This document shows positions 55,131 through 64,000 of a DNA stretch of 64,000 nucleotides, in pieces. The stretch spans positions 101,253,616 through 101,317,615 of the forward strand of contig CM041294.1 in assembly GCA_023052935.1 (NCBI GenBank), in the 5' to 3' direction. How positions within the stretch are numbered: the stretch's first letter is position 1; every line of letters starts with the position of its first letter. A program made the translations under genes and the position numbers. This DNA comes from Piezodorus guildinii. Its lineage: Eukaryota > Arthropoda > Insecta > Hemiptera > Pentatomidae. The notes below the pieces were generated by a model. That model was given only the letters and a program-made list of their open reading frames with translations, had not been told where the DNA came from and made no database searches.

Positions 55131-56245
55131 TAGGTCAATTCATATTCATAAAAAAATATATTCTGGTTTTTCAGCTTTTAGTTGTTTGGTTTAACTTTTT
55201 AGTGAATACACCGCCAGGACCCAACCCGAAACCAATTCATTACATGATGATGTGTAGGCTGCTCCTAAACCTTGGAGCTGTAGTTCCGGTCAGACCAGAC
55301 AGGCTTGATTGCGCGATCTGGTTGCCTTTGACCAGCAAATTGCAAACTATCCATCGCTGATTGGCAGTCCGGCTATCGAGGCTCTTATCTTCTTATGCTA
55401 AACAACGTTCTTAATGTTTATGCAGATTTATTCTCCGCTGATCCTATCTCGAAGGCAGGTGATCTAGATCTAGGGATCTATGGGCGATCGCTTGCTCTAA
55501 ATCTTTAAGAAGTTTAGAGAAGCTGGATATACCATTCCCGCGATAAATTACTTTCCCATGCCCTCAGGAGTTGTTAAGATCATAAATAAATCTTGTAAGG
55601 TAATTTTTTTATTTGATTAATAAGTTGTTATCTTGGAACGCGTTGTAAACAAAACAGGTAAATTATCGACGTCATGATATGGATCTGGTGATTACATTAA
55701 GCTGAAGTAATATAGTGGAGAAATAGAGAAACAATAAAAATTACATCTATTATAGATCTAATAATAGTCGAGCTTTTTGTAGTTGGCCATGTGCATAGAT
55801 TGTCAGGAATATCATGAGCAAGGGGTAGGGTAAAGTGAGTCGAACACGTATGTTTTTTTTTTGTTTTTTTTTAAACATTGTTTTACAAACACATATAGAA
55901 ATAAAGAAGATAATGTATTCCCTTATTAAAAACAAATAATTTCTGTATTCTTGAAATTAACAATTTAGGGTTTTAGTTCCAAACATTAATTGAACATGTT
56001 TTTGAAAGTAGTAATAAAAGTAGAAAAAATTACAAAACATACAAAAAAAAACATATATATTTGAAAATAATGTACATGCTTTGAAGTAAAAACTCCTTTT
56101 ATCCTAACGCCTTATTTTACTATTGTTATTCTTAACTACTCCAAAAATACTGACTGTTCCCCTGCCCATACACATGGGTTCGGTTTTACACGTGTATGTA
56201 TTTTAATGAAAATATTTGTTAAAGTAAATACAAAAATTTCCAAAA
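55131..56245. other. Unassigned DNA
   Basis: 55200-55600 is less AT-rich, with a possible decayed reading (SRDLWAIACSKSLRSLEKLD), but no family was recognised. The remainder is AT-rich. Confidence 0.3.

Positions 56246-56246
<1 letters not shown>

Positions 56247-56305
<59 letters not shown>
56247..56305. repeat. (AT)n microsatellite
   Basis: A pure or nearly pure AT array. Confidence 0.95.
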
Positions 56306-56307
<2 letters not shown>

Positions 56308-56937
56308 CATAGCAACTGATTATTAAATAAAAGGGAAAAACTTGCATGAGAGATTGATTTTAGAAGTTTCAAAAAAAAAAGATCATTAGGACGGCTCGGA
56401 CTTAAAAAAAAAAAAAAAAAATGCCTATGTCTTTTTCACTGCGATCACCCATTCAGATATTATAGGATCATAAGGGTGGTTAAAGAAGGAGAGTTGATCT
56501 TCCCCAAAGTGTTTCTATGAATTTATACATAGAAGAGCATAACATTTGACGATAACTAACAATAACACTATTCGTTAAGTGATTGAATGGTAAAATGATA
56601 AATAAGCTCAAAACGACGCATGATTTGTCAAAATAACGATTTAATACTAATAACAAACAAATTCTACAAAAAACAATACAAAAATAAATAAAAATTGTTC
56701 ATAAAGTTCTGCATGCTTCAAATTTGTTAGGTTTAATAAAAATCAAGTTGAAAATTTTACTGTTTGAACTGTGGTAAATTTGATTTAAGAAAAGCATTGC
56801 ACACAAACGCATTCGGTATGGATATCGTGATGCTCATTGAAGTTTTTTCCTAGTTGAAAACTTTCAAAGTTCAAAGTTATTTAAAACTAGCCTTATTTGT
56901 CTGTTTATTCGATAAGGCCTATTCATAATTTTTTATG

Positions 56938-56939
<2 letters not shown>

Positions 56940-57020
<81 letters not shown>
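56940..57020. repeat. (AT)n microsatellite
   Basis: About 70-80 bases of AT repeat, one of the longest arrays in the window. Confidence 0.95.
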
Positions 57021-57359
57021 TTAAGTGAATATATAAGTGTAATGCATGTAAGTGTCCGGCTGTTTTTTTTTTTTTTGGTAGTGGCCTCAATGATATCATT
57101 TTCTGTTATTAATATATACACTACAAATATTTTTGTAATTTATATTTTATCGATTGGAAATTATAATAATCGTAAATGAAGAGAATACTAGACACCTTTA
57201 CTGAATATTGAATTTCTTAGGCATTTAAAAAAAATATATATATTCATTGAAATTTACTTTAATACATCTAGTAAATTCTAGTAAAATATGTAACAAAGAC
57301 ATTAAACATATTTAAAGAAATTAACCTTTGGTAGTAATACATAAACTGTTCTAAAGCAG

Positions 57360-57730
57360 AAGGTCTTGTGTCCATCTTTTCAGATTATCCATCCTTATTT
57401 TCAGGATTCATAAGGATTATCAGGAATCGAAGAAGAACGCAGTATGGAAACTAGTGGATGACAGTGGGAATGGTACCTGGTTCGAGACTTATCAGCAGCA
57501 TAACGAACACCATGGTCATTATGAAAGAGTTCATTGGTGAAAATGTAGAAAGGTTTAGGATTTTAAGAAGGATTTCGGATTGTCAGGATTGGATAAGGAA
57601 GAATTCGATGGTTTAGTGGACTCCCAAAGATTAACTCCGTAAGTCCAGACTGGCCTTTTGAGAGTCATGTAGATGAGCCTTTTATAGTTAAGAGAATGGG
57701 GTGGGCGATATTGTAGTACCTAGCCGAAAA
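57360..57730 (-). mobile_element. Jockey-A LINE C-terminal fragment
   Basis: Minus strand: YKRLIYMTLKRPVWTYGVNL, WESTKPSNSSLSNPDNPKSF and, across frameshifts, the later segments SRTRYHSHCHPLVSILRSSS, IPDNP, then a disrupted RRLKR end near 57365-57390. A 3' UTR was not identified. Heavily mutated. Confidence 0.7.
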
Positions 57731-58436
57731 CAGCGATTTCCTAATTTTTTTTTTTTTTTTTAAATGGGAGGAATCAGATAATACGGGTATAAATAATAAC
57801 GTTTCGTGGGCACTATACTAATTTTTCAATAATATAAGGTATTAAGGAACTTGAAAAGATAATAAATACGAATTATTGGTCATGATATAAGGTGATACAG
57901 ACCGAAAACGTTTAATGACCCCCAAGAATACGAAGACCAAAGCCATTATGGCTCCACTTTCTCCATGATCCTGATGCATTACCTAACCCATAGTAATATT
58001 GTTGCCATCCAGGCAGCAATTAATTTTTTCTTTTACTTAATATTGCTATTACTTTTTATAAGGCCCATTTCCACACTAGTTATAGTATAGGCTGTCGGAT
58101 TAATCTGAGATATCGGTATGTTTTCTTTGATATATCCAACGCAGTGACTTAATAGGAGTAAATGCATTTTCTTTAGTGCAGAGGCTAAAATAGAGATTAT
58201 CACTTTTTAAAACATCATTTTTCATAAAAGCATATCTTTATTTAATCAATTTGCCATTAAACTCTTTACGTCAACCGATCGAACTTATGTATTATATAAT
58301 ATTGACTGCGTAAGAAAACAATCTATCTATTAAACAGTTGACGCTATATCATAATCTAGCAACTGACACTTCTTTATTTTATAAAAATTGTTTTTGAGTG
58401 AACCTTTTTGAAAAGTATACTAATGTGCCATTTTAA
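57731..58436. other. AT-rich non-coding DNA
   Basis: Nothing recognised. Confidence 0.4.
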
Positions 58437-58444
58437 ATATTGTA

Positions 58445-59686
58445 TAATAACCCTCTTTACAAATGCGTAGAGAATATTTGACCCTAAAGTATGTAGCAAA
58501 TTTGAAATCACGCCCTCTTCATCCTCTAAATTCAGAATTGTTTGCAGAAAATCAAGAGAAATCGTGGTCTAAAAAATATAGAAAATAGTGCATTCAAACA
58601 GTTAGTCCTTACATCGCTAAGGACTTTAAACATGAATTTAAGGACCATAAAACCTTCACCGGACATGGAAATGCCTCGATGGAAGAGTAACAGACCAATC
58701 GTTGACAAGACAATGTCAAGATACTCAAATAAATGTCCATTGGAAGCACATAATTGTTTCCTGGAGCTGTTAGAGAGTTATAACAACTTCTCTGTTGTAT
58801 ACACGGACGCCTCGAAAACGGAAAATAGTGTAGGTTGTGCAGTAAAAATAAAACAGCAACAACTCCTTTTCAGCTTGCCAGAAGAGTGTTCTGTTTTCAG
58901 TGGAGAAGGGACAGCCATACTAAAGGCTCTCCAATGGCTTACTGGATCAGAAACAAAAAACTGGATCATTGCTGCAGACTCTAGGAGTGTATTGGAAGCC
59001 CTTGGAAATACGTCGTGGCCCACTAATTCCATCATCAGGGAAATATTAAACGAGTGGTGGGATCTTAAAAATAAAGGCATAACCGTAGTCTTTATCTGGG
59101 TTCCAGCACATTGTGGTATTCCGGGCAACGAAGAAGCAGACAGAGCCGCCAACTTGGCCAGACTAGGCAACACATCTGAAAGCACGGTACTGGAAGAACT
59201 CACAGTAGAAGACTGGATTAGAAAATTGGGAAAAAATCTCTTCAAAACCTGGGAAACAACGTGGATATCAGGACAACATAAACTGTTGGATATAAAAAGA
59301 GACACCAAAAAATGGACCACGAGCACGAGGATTTATAGAAAAGAGGAAATCATTTTATGCCGGCTCCGTATAGGACATTGTCAGTTTACCCACGGTTACC
59401 TTATGAGAGATCAGCATGCACCCACCTGCGAATATTGCGATAATGTTCCAAAAACTATTCAACATCTATTATTAGATTGTCCCCTTTTCGAAACATCAAG
59501 AAATAATATTAAACTAACAGGAACCCTAAAAGATATATTAAATGATGATGAAGACAAGGTGAAAAGTTTACTGAATTTTTTGAAAGAAATCAAGTATTAC
59601 AATCAAATTTAGAAAAAAACACAGTTGCCAATGACCCTGTAGGGTAGAGGCAAATAACAAAATAAAAAAAAAAAAAAAAAAAAAAT
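58445..59686 (+). mobile_element. 5'-truncated RNase H-type LINE (I/Jockey-related)
   Basis: Comprises the last part of ORF2 (post-RT segment, RNase H, CCHC end), a short 3' UTR with TGACCCTGTAGGGTAGAGGC and AAATAACAAAAT, and a pure poly(A). ATATTGTA occurs at both 58437-58444 and 59687-59694 and may be the TSD, though 8 bp of AT-rich sequence is weak evidence. The reverse complement of the 3' end recurs at 22.07 kb. Confidence 0.88.
58542..59612 (+). pseudogene. LINE ORF2 C-terminus: RNase H and zinc-binding end
   Basis: The open stretch of 356 codons has VVYTDASKTENSVGCAV (D89), GEGTAILKALQWL (E122), IIAADSRSVLEAL (D146) and VPAHCGIPGNEEADRAAN (H190, D200), the full catalytic set of type-I RNase H. 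This domain removes RNA from the RNA/cDNA hybrid. It continues with ILCRLRIGHCQFTHGYLM and CEYCDNVPKTIQHLLLDC, the CCHC-type end. Upstream, MRREYLTLKYVANLKSRPLH (58465-58524) is the preceding conserved segment in another frame, so a frameshift lies near 58550. The apparent start codon is a TTG and is not a real start. The 182-codon antisense ORF is a shadow. Confidence 0.93.
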
Positions 59687-59739
59687 ATATTGTAATTTTA
59701 ACACTTCCTTAAAATAATGCAAAAATAACTTTTCTTACT

Positions 59740-60580
59740 TACAATTTTGATATTATATAGAATATTACATTCACTTACCGATATTTGAAATATATAGCAA
59801 GGATTGCGGTTGTAAACAATTTCGAATTCGAATTTTCACACGAAATACTGGTTCAATGACCAAGTCTCACAAAATGGTCAGTGAATGTTTGCTTCTGTGT
59901 GTGTGTGAATGATGTGTCTATATCAAAAACGATAAGTTGTATAAACTGAACTTTCATACTTTAGAGGCATATATGCCTGATATAGTACAGCATTTTTTTT
60001 TTTTACCAAATCGGCGACCAGATAACCCAAATTTTTACGATTTTCTAAAATAAAATTAATTTGATTAAACTCACGTTATGGATGTTAAATTTGATGGGCA
60101 TTAATACCATTTAGATTTCTATTTAACCGCTTTTTATCAATCCTAATAAAACGATACGAGAAATTCTTCTGAATCTATAAAATTAGAGGTACTTTAGAAA
60201 AAGAAAATATTAAATATTGGCTTTAAGGCCCTGTTAGAGTATTTTGATCAGAATGAAACCTACATGATATGAAAGCCCATTAAATTTTACATCGATATAG
60301 AGAGATTAATGAAAATCGTTATAGCCGTATTTGAGATAATCGTAAAACAGTGCAAAATGCATAGTATAATCTAGCACTTTTGGCCAGCTGATTTTAGTGA
60401 AAAAGCTGCTTTAACATCTCGGTCGTATATGAAATCTCGTCTTCAATACGATATTTCAGTTTCTTACGGCTTTTCGTTTTCGTGCGGGACTTACCACACA
60501 CACGCGGACTTAGTCACCTTACCATACCTTAATGGTGTATTTCCGTTAAAATATAGGTAAGTGAAAGTGAAAATTAATTT
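59740..60580 (+). repeat. MITE-like repeat family M, long copy
   Basis: Candidate termini are inverted: TTCACTTACCGATAT near 59771 and ATATAGGTAAGTGAA near 60553. The inner part (60180-60560) is collinear with 32885-33290, and the left end, AAGGATTGCGGTTGTAAACAATTTCG, matches 44640-44670. No ORF. It fits a non-autonomous, possibly fold-back DNA element. Confidence 0.55.
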
Positions 60581-60819
60581 TTTATCATCGATAACAAACA
60601 GGTTAATACTTAAGTTGAACGAATTTGTTATCTAACATAAAGAGAAAAGGGTAAACATATTTGTTTAGGTATTTTTTTTTTTTTTTTTTTTTTAACATAA
60701 GCATAATGTATAAATGAAAAAGAAATGAAATTTTTTTTTTATTCTGGGATCAAGTCCCCTTAAAATAATGAACAATGAACAGAAAGAAATCCTTATGGTC
60801 TGGTAACATAAAGAAAATA

Positions 60820-60821
60820 TG

Positions 60822-60865
<44 letters not shown>
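60820..60865. repeat. (AT)n microsatellite
   Basis: AT array after a partially AT-rich lead. Confidence 0.95.
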
Positions 60866-60872
<7 letters not shown>

Positions 60873-60947
60873 AATATAAAAGAAAAAATATATGTATACA
60901 TGTAAAGGATCAAATATTCATTATATCTGTATATCTTTGCAAATTTA

Positions 60948-60950
<3 letters not shown>

Positions 60951-61021
<71 letters not shown>
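60951..61021. repeat. (AT)n microsatellite
   Basis: An uninterrupted 70-base AT run. It abuts the 3' end of the minus-strand LINE fragment and may have grown from its tail. Confidence 0.95.
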
Positions 61022-61023
<2 letters not shown>

Positions 61024-61370
61024 ATGTTTTACATTGAAACGGAAGATTGAGATGTGATTAGGTAGTGGAAGAGTTAATGCTTGAAGGAAGAGAGAGAGGT
61101 GGCTTTACGAACGGAGATGGGCAGCGAATTCCAGAAGGATGAGGAACGAACGAGAAACGATTTATGAAAGGATGCAGTTTTATGTAATGGGGTATAAAAA
61201 TTGATTGATTGGGTTCTTGTATTTAACGAATGGATATCAGATCGGAGGGTGAGGAGCTCTATTATGTAGGAAGGTTTTCTATTTTTTAGAGTTTGGAATA
61301 AGTAGGAACCAAGGAAATGTTGTCCTGGAAAAGAAGGATAGAGCATAATATACCGTATGTATAGATGCAT
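61022..61370 (-). mobile_element. CR1/Jockey-like LINE 3' end
   Basis: The minus strand is open for 98 codons: GQHFLGSYLFQTLKNRKPSY, RSDIHSLNTRTQSINFYTPL, HKTASFHKSFLVRSSSFWNS, LPISVRKATSLSSFKH. The 'N-TR...... P..KT.....SF..R....WNSLP...R...SL..FK' pattern is the conserved C-terminal end of many non-LTR retrotransposon ORF2 proteins (CR1 and Jockey groups). It is followed by a short UTR that runs into the (TA)n array at 60951-61021. Confidence 0.8.
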
Positions 61371-62460
61371 AATATACCGTCAGACAGCTTATGAATTTCT
61401 AAATATGGTTCCCTCAAATAATGAAGGGTGCAAGACAATACAAAGGCTAGAAGCCAAAGATTTTATTTAAAAAAAATATATATATATATCTTATATACAA
61501 AGTTGTAAAACATAGTGCAGATAGAGGATTAAAGTGGTTATTTTATATAATTATTAGCATCGTTAAATTGTTTAATCTATAACACATGTTTCTATCGAAA
61601 ATTTAAGTAATTCTTTGAAATTTGTAACTTCTACAGTAAGGAATATAAAGAATATAGCTCAAGACTAAGTAAGTTAAAGTTGTGTTGCGCGCTTTTATTT
61701 TGTTAATTATTCGCATAGATTATTTAAAATTAACACGATGAAACTTTTTTTAATCCAAAAAATAATATAACACAAATTAAGTTTCAACTTTCTTTGCTCA
61801 CGGAATTCACTCATAACTTTTGATAACACACGCCAAAGTTTAATTACTTTAAGTGTAGTAATATATATACCCTATCAGGAAACAGTTGAGGATTGTGCTT
61901 AGTTATTTTATGCAACCAGCATGTAAGGGAATCCTGGGTTTGTGCTGGACACTAACTAACAACCACCTGCTCCACATATCAGCCGTCCATTCAAATTACC
62001 CAACAAATGAAGAAAACCTCCCTAGAAAGGGAGAATGGGCGGCTATTTCGAAATGTTCACAAACTCCGTTACGTTTCCTGGTTGAAACGTTAATTATTCA
62101 CCAATTACTTTCAAAGGACAGAACTGGTCCACGTTAGTTAACAGTGTCCGCTTATGGACAGTTTCCCACTGGGCGTCCATTTATTGTAGTTGAAATTTTC
62201 CATATTGTTTATGATGTATAATGTTCTGCTTTAATGTCTTTACATATTTCAGGTCTAGAGAAAATCAGAAGGATTTATATAGAAAAAAAAATTATTAGAA
62301 ACTCCAATCTTGATCAATTGGGAACTAAGCTCAGGAAGATACTGCAAATATTTAAGCGATCATGGTAACAAATGAAAGTGCTTTTTTTCCAGTATTTCTA
62401 CCGAAGTTAAAAAAAAAAAATAAATAAAAAAAAAAAAAAAAAAGCGATTTCGTAAAAGAC
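61371..62460. other. Unassigned DNA
   Basis: An 83-codon ORF at 61886-62137 has no recognisable domain, although the patch is less AT-rich. A-rich tracts occur near 61480 and 62410-62443. Confidence 0.3.
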
Positions 62461-62469
62461 GCAGATTTG

Positions 62470-62808
62470 TCCTGTCCTCACATATGAAGCGGGAACGTGG
62501 AGCTTCTTTAAAAGTGATGAATGTAAGCTGAAGTAAGTGAGAGAAAAGAATTACGTCGCATTTACGGGCCAGTACACATAGGTAGCGATTGAAGAAGGAG
62601 AAGCAACGCAGAATTAGCCGCCATACATAATGATACAAACGTAGTCCGGTTCATCAAAGTACAGCGGTTGAAATGGGCAGGTCAAGTAGCTATGCTAAGA
62701 AGAGTTGGAAGGCCTAGATTGCGCTGGATAGATGGGGTAGAAGCAGATAGCAGAGCTCTTCTAGGAAAAGCTAACTGGAGGACAGCTGCAAGAGAGAGAG
62801 AGACCAAT
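62470..62808 (+). pseudogene. RTE-like LINE C-terminus, 5' part, split by SINE-B
   Basis: PVLTYEAGTWSFFKSDECKL appears first. In another frame ELRRIYGPVHIGSD follows, then a TGA replacing the usual Trp, RRRSNAELAAIHNDTNVVRF, VQRLKWAGQVAMLRRVGRPR and LRWIDGVEADSRALLGKANW. The RIYGPV..., L.WAGHV.RM......GRPR.RW.D..  and W...A.. pattern is characteristic of RTE-type LINE ends. One stop and one frameshift are visible. The sequence is interrupted at RERETN by the SINE-B insertion and continues after it. Confidence 0.85.
62800..62808. repeat. Target-site duplication, left flank of SINE-B
   Basis: GAGACCAAT, repeated exactly at 63103-63111. An upstream AGA/AGG is nearly shared. Confidence 0.75.
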
Positions 62809-63102
62809 CTTATTCTTACAGTGGCGCGACAGGCCGTGTAGGCCCTGGGCCTCGTGGTGTAATCTCCTAAGAGATTACACTCACGTTTATCGATGCATTT
62901 TGTACTGTAGGGTCATCGCTCCCTACATCTAATTTTGTTCACCATTTGGCTGATGGGTATCACATAACTGGGGGAGAGGTTGTAGGTAAATTCCTATTTA
63001 ATTACATCCTTATACAAGTCCCACCGGGACTGGGATTCGTACTCACAACCTTTAGCATGAGAGACTAGCGCGCTAGCCACTCAGCCACGGGCTCCCCTGA
63101 GG
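62809..63102 (-). mobile_element. SINE-B inserted in the LINE
   Basis: On the minus strand: head GGGGAGCCCGTGGCTGAGTG-GCTAGCGCGC, B box GTGAGTACGAATCCC, then GGTGGGACTTGTATAAGGAT, CCATCAGCCAAATGGTGAAC and the end GGCCTACACGGCCTGTCGCG. The A-box region GTGGCTGAGTGGCTAGCGCG is very close to that of an ordinary tRNA with a long variable or standard arm, confirming tRNA ancestry. 9-bp TSDs flank the copy. Confidence 0.9.
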
Positions 63103-63170
63103 GAGACCAATAGGCGAGGCTAATTGAGGAGGCCAGGACTCAGCGATGAGTTGTAGCACCCATGAAAAAG
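63103..63170 (+). pseudogene. RTE-like LINE C-terminus, resumed after SINE-B
   Basis: GAGACCAATAGGCGAGGCTA, then ATTGAGGAGGCCAGGACTCA and AGTTGTAGCACCCATGAAAA. This corresponds to the end of the protein (..EEA.T....L......KK) in a shifted frame. Ends in an A/G-rich segment. Confidence 0.65.
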
Positions 63171-63329
63171 AAGATATATTTCATATATAAATTAGTGAAA
63201 GTAAAAATAGTTGCAAAAAAGGTATATCTGTCAATTTTCCATTCCTTAAACGTCCATGAATAACTCAATATACAAAGGTAATATAATATGTTTTTGGTAG
63301 TCATCAATAGTTTGCTGGTTAACTGTGCG

Positions 63330-63405
63330 TTTGCAAAACAATAAACATTTTAAACTATTTCATCGTTTTTCTTTCATCGCCACCCAGAGTAATGGGCAAT
63401 AACCA
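63330..63405 (+). mobile_element. Diverged PLE terminal-repeat fragment
   Basis: CAATAAACATTTTAAACTAT, then TTTCATCGCCACCCAGAGTA follow the PLE repeat at 31421-31475 (CAATAAAATAGTTGAAACTA, TTTAATGACCGCCACCCGGA). The hammerhead-like part that should precede it is not recognisable. Confidence 0.5.
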
Positions 63406-63521
63406 TCAATAAATACCAATAAAGGCCAGCACAGTATTTATGTTGTCGAGGAACCTGATGGCATCGTATATAAAGTTGAAAAAAACGCAATACGTTGGGG
63501 TGCTGAACGTCTGATCCCTCC

Positions 63522-63562
63522 TTAATTAACTTTCTTCCGCCTCGGAGAAGAAAGTTAATTAA
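63522..63562. repeat. Perfect 16-bp palindrome, 9-base loop
   Basis: TTAATTAACTTTCTTC (63522-63537) is followed after CGCCTCGGA by its exact reverse complement GAAGAAAGTTAATTAA (63547-63562). It can form a stable hairpin on either strand. There is no T run after it, so a bacterial-type terminator is not suggested. Confidence 0.85.
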
Positions 63563-64000
63563 CGTACCTTCACTTTAATTGATTATTTTACAACTCATTT
63601 CTAGACAATGTTTGATGAGTACAAAACGTATGTCGTAAATATAAACGATAAATCATAGCTAGGCTTATAGTCCCACAAATTTGACTATAAATGTTTTATT
63701 GACGAAAATGATTTTTTCAATGTGAAGTATGAAAAAAAAATATTAGATATATTTCACGCTGTAGACCTGATACAGAAAAAAACGTTAAATCATTTATGTG
63801 AGAAAGTATTCAGAAAGAATTTGACCTTGATTAGAATTAAAGTCAATAACGGAACTCTTGGGCATTTCCTGAATCAAAATTTCCTTATTGTTTCACAAAT
63901 TAAATAGAATTCAAAGTAAACGCCTCTACTATTGAATGTTTTATACCAAATATCAACTAATTGAGCAGTTGAAGTGGTGAGGTTTTGTCAGTTCCCTATA
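63563..64000. other. AT-rich non-coding DNA
   Basis: A 61-codon ORF (63722-63907) has no recognisable domain. Confidence 0.4.

Noticed and set aside
56933..57121. 62-codon ORF with long Ile-Tyr repeats
   Set aside because: Translation of an (AT)n microsatellite.
58778..59326. 182-codon minus-strand ORF
   Set aside because: It is the antisense shadow of the LINE RNase H domain; no motif of its own.
63522..63562. Bacterial rho-independent terminator
   Set aside because: The hairpin lacks a following T run and the surroundings are clearly eukaryotic.

Overview
The window looks like gene-poor, strongly AT-rich nuclear DNA from an arthropod, most likely an insect. I infer this from the repeat content: Jockey-clade LINEs with PRE_C2HC/zinc-knuckle ORF1 proteins, a mariner transposase fragment, an R2-like LINE end, Penelope-like elements (PLEs) and tRNA-derived SINEs. 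I found no convincing host protein-coding gene, no intact tRNA or rRNA gene, no CRISPR array and no bacterial-type operon. Nearly every ORF with a recognisable product belongs to a retroelement, and most are broken.

Layout. 0-16 kb: a headless SINE-B copy, several 5'-truncated Jockey-A tails (two stacked at 1.7-2.5 kb), an R2-like 3' tail, and an RTE-like LINE (9.56-11.1 kb) split by a SINE-A insertion. 16.47-19.51 kb: the longest Jockey-A copy, 5'-truncated inside ORF1, bounded by 11-bp target-site duplications (TSDs). 20.7-22.6 kb: another Jockey-A tail, an RNase H-type LINE tail and a SINE-A. 22.71-27.45 kb: a full-length Jockey-B with 11-bp TSDs, intact ORF1 and a frameshifted ORF2. 28.0-31.9 kb: a roughly 1-kb dispersed repeat interrupted by a 3.04-kb PLE. 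The PLE has reverse transcriptase (RT), a GIY-YIG endonuclease, about 634-bp inverted terminal repeats, 14-bp TSDs and hammerhead-like motifs. An uninterrupted copy of the same host repeat lies inverted at 42.9-43.9 kb and shows the empty site. 32-49 kb: sparse, with diverged MITE-like repeats, LINE tails and an R2-like C-terminus. 49-64 kb: two SINE-B copies (one nested in a LINE), a SINE-A with perfect TSDs, a mariner fragment, an RNase H LINE ending in poly(A), a CR1-like LINE end, PLE remnants and long (AT)n arrays.

How the parts relate. The LINEs supply RT and endonuclease for copying. The two tRNA-headed SINE families have no coding capacity and probably borrowed a LINE's machinery. Nesting gives relative ages: the RTE-like LINEs are older than SINE-A and SINE-B, and the 1-kb repeat is older than the PLE. 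The strongest candidate for something unusual is the PLE at 28.5-31.5 kb with its inverted terminal repeats, together with the dispersed family of hammerhead-like hairpins that share its motif.
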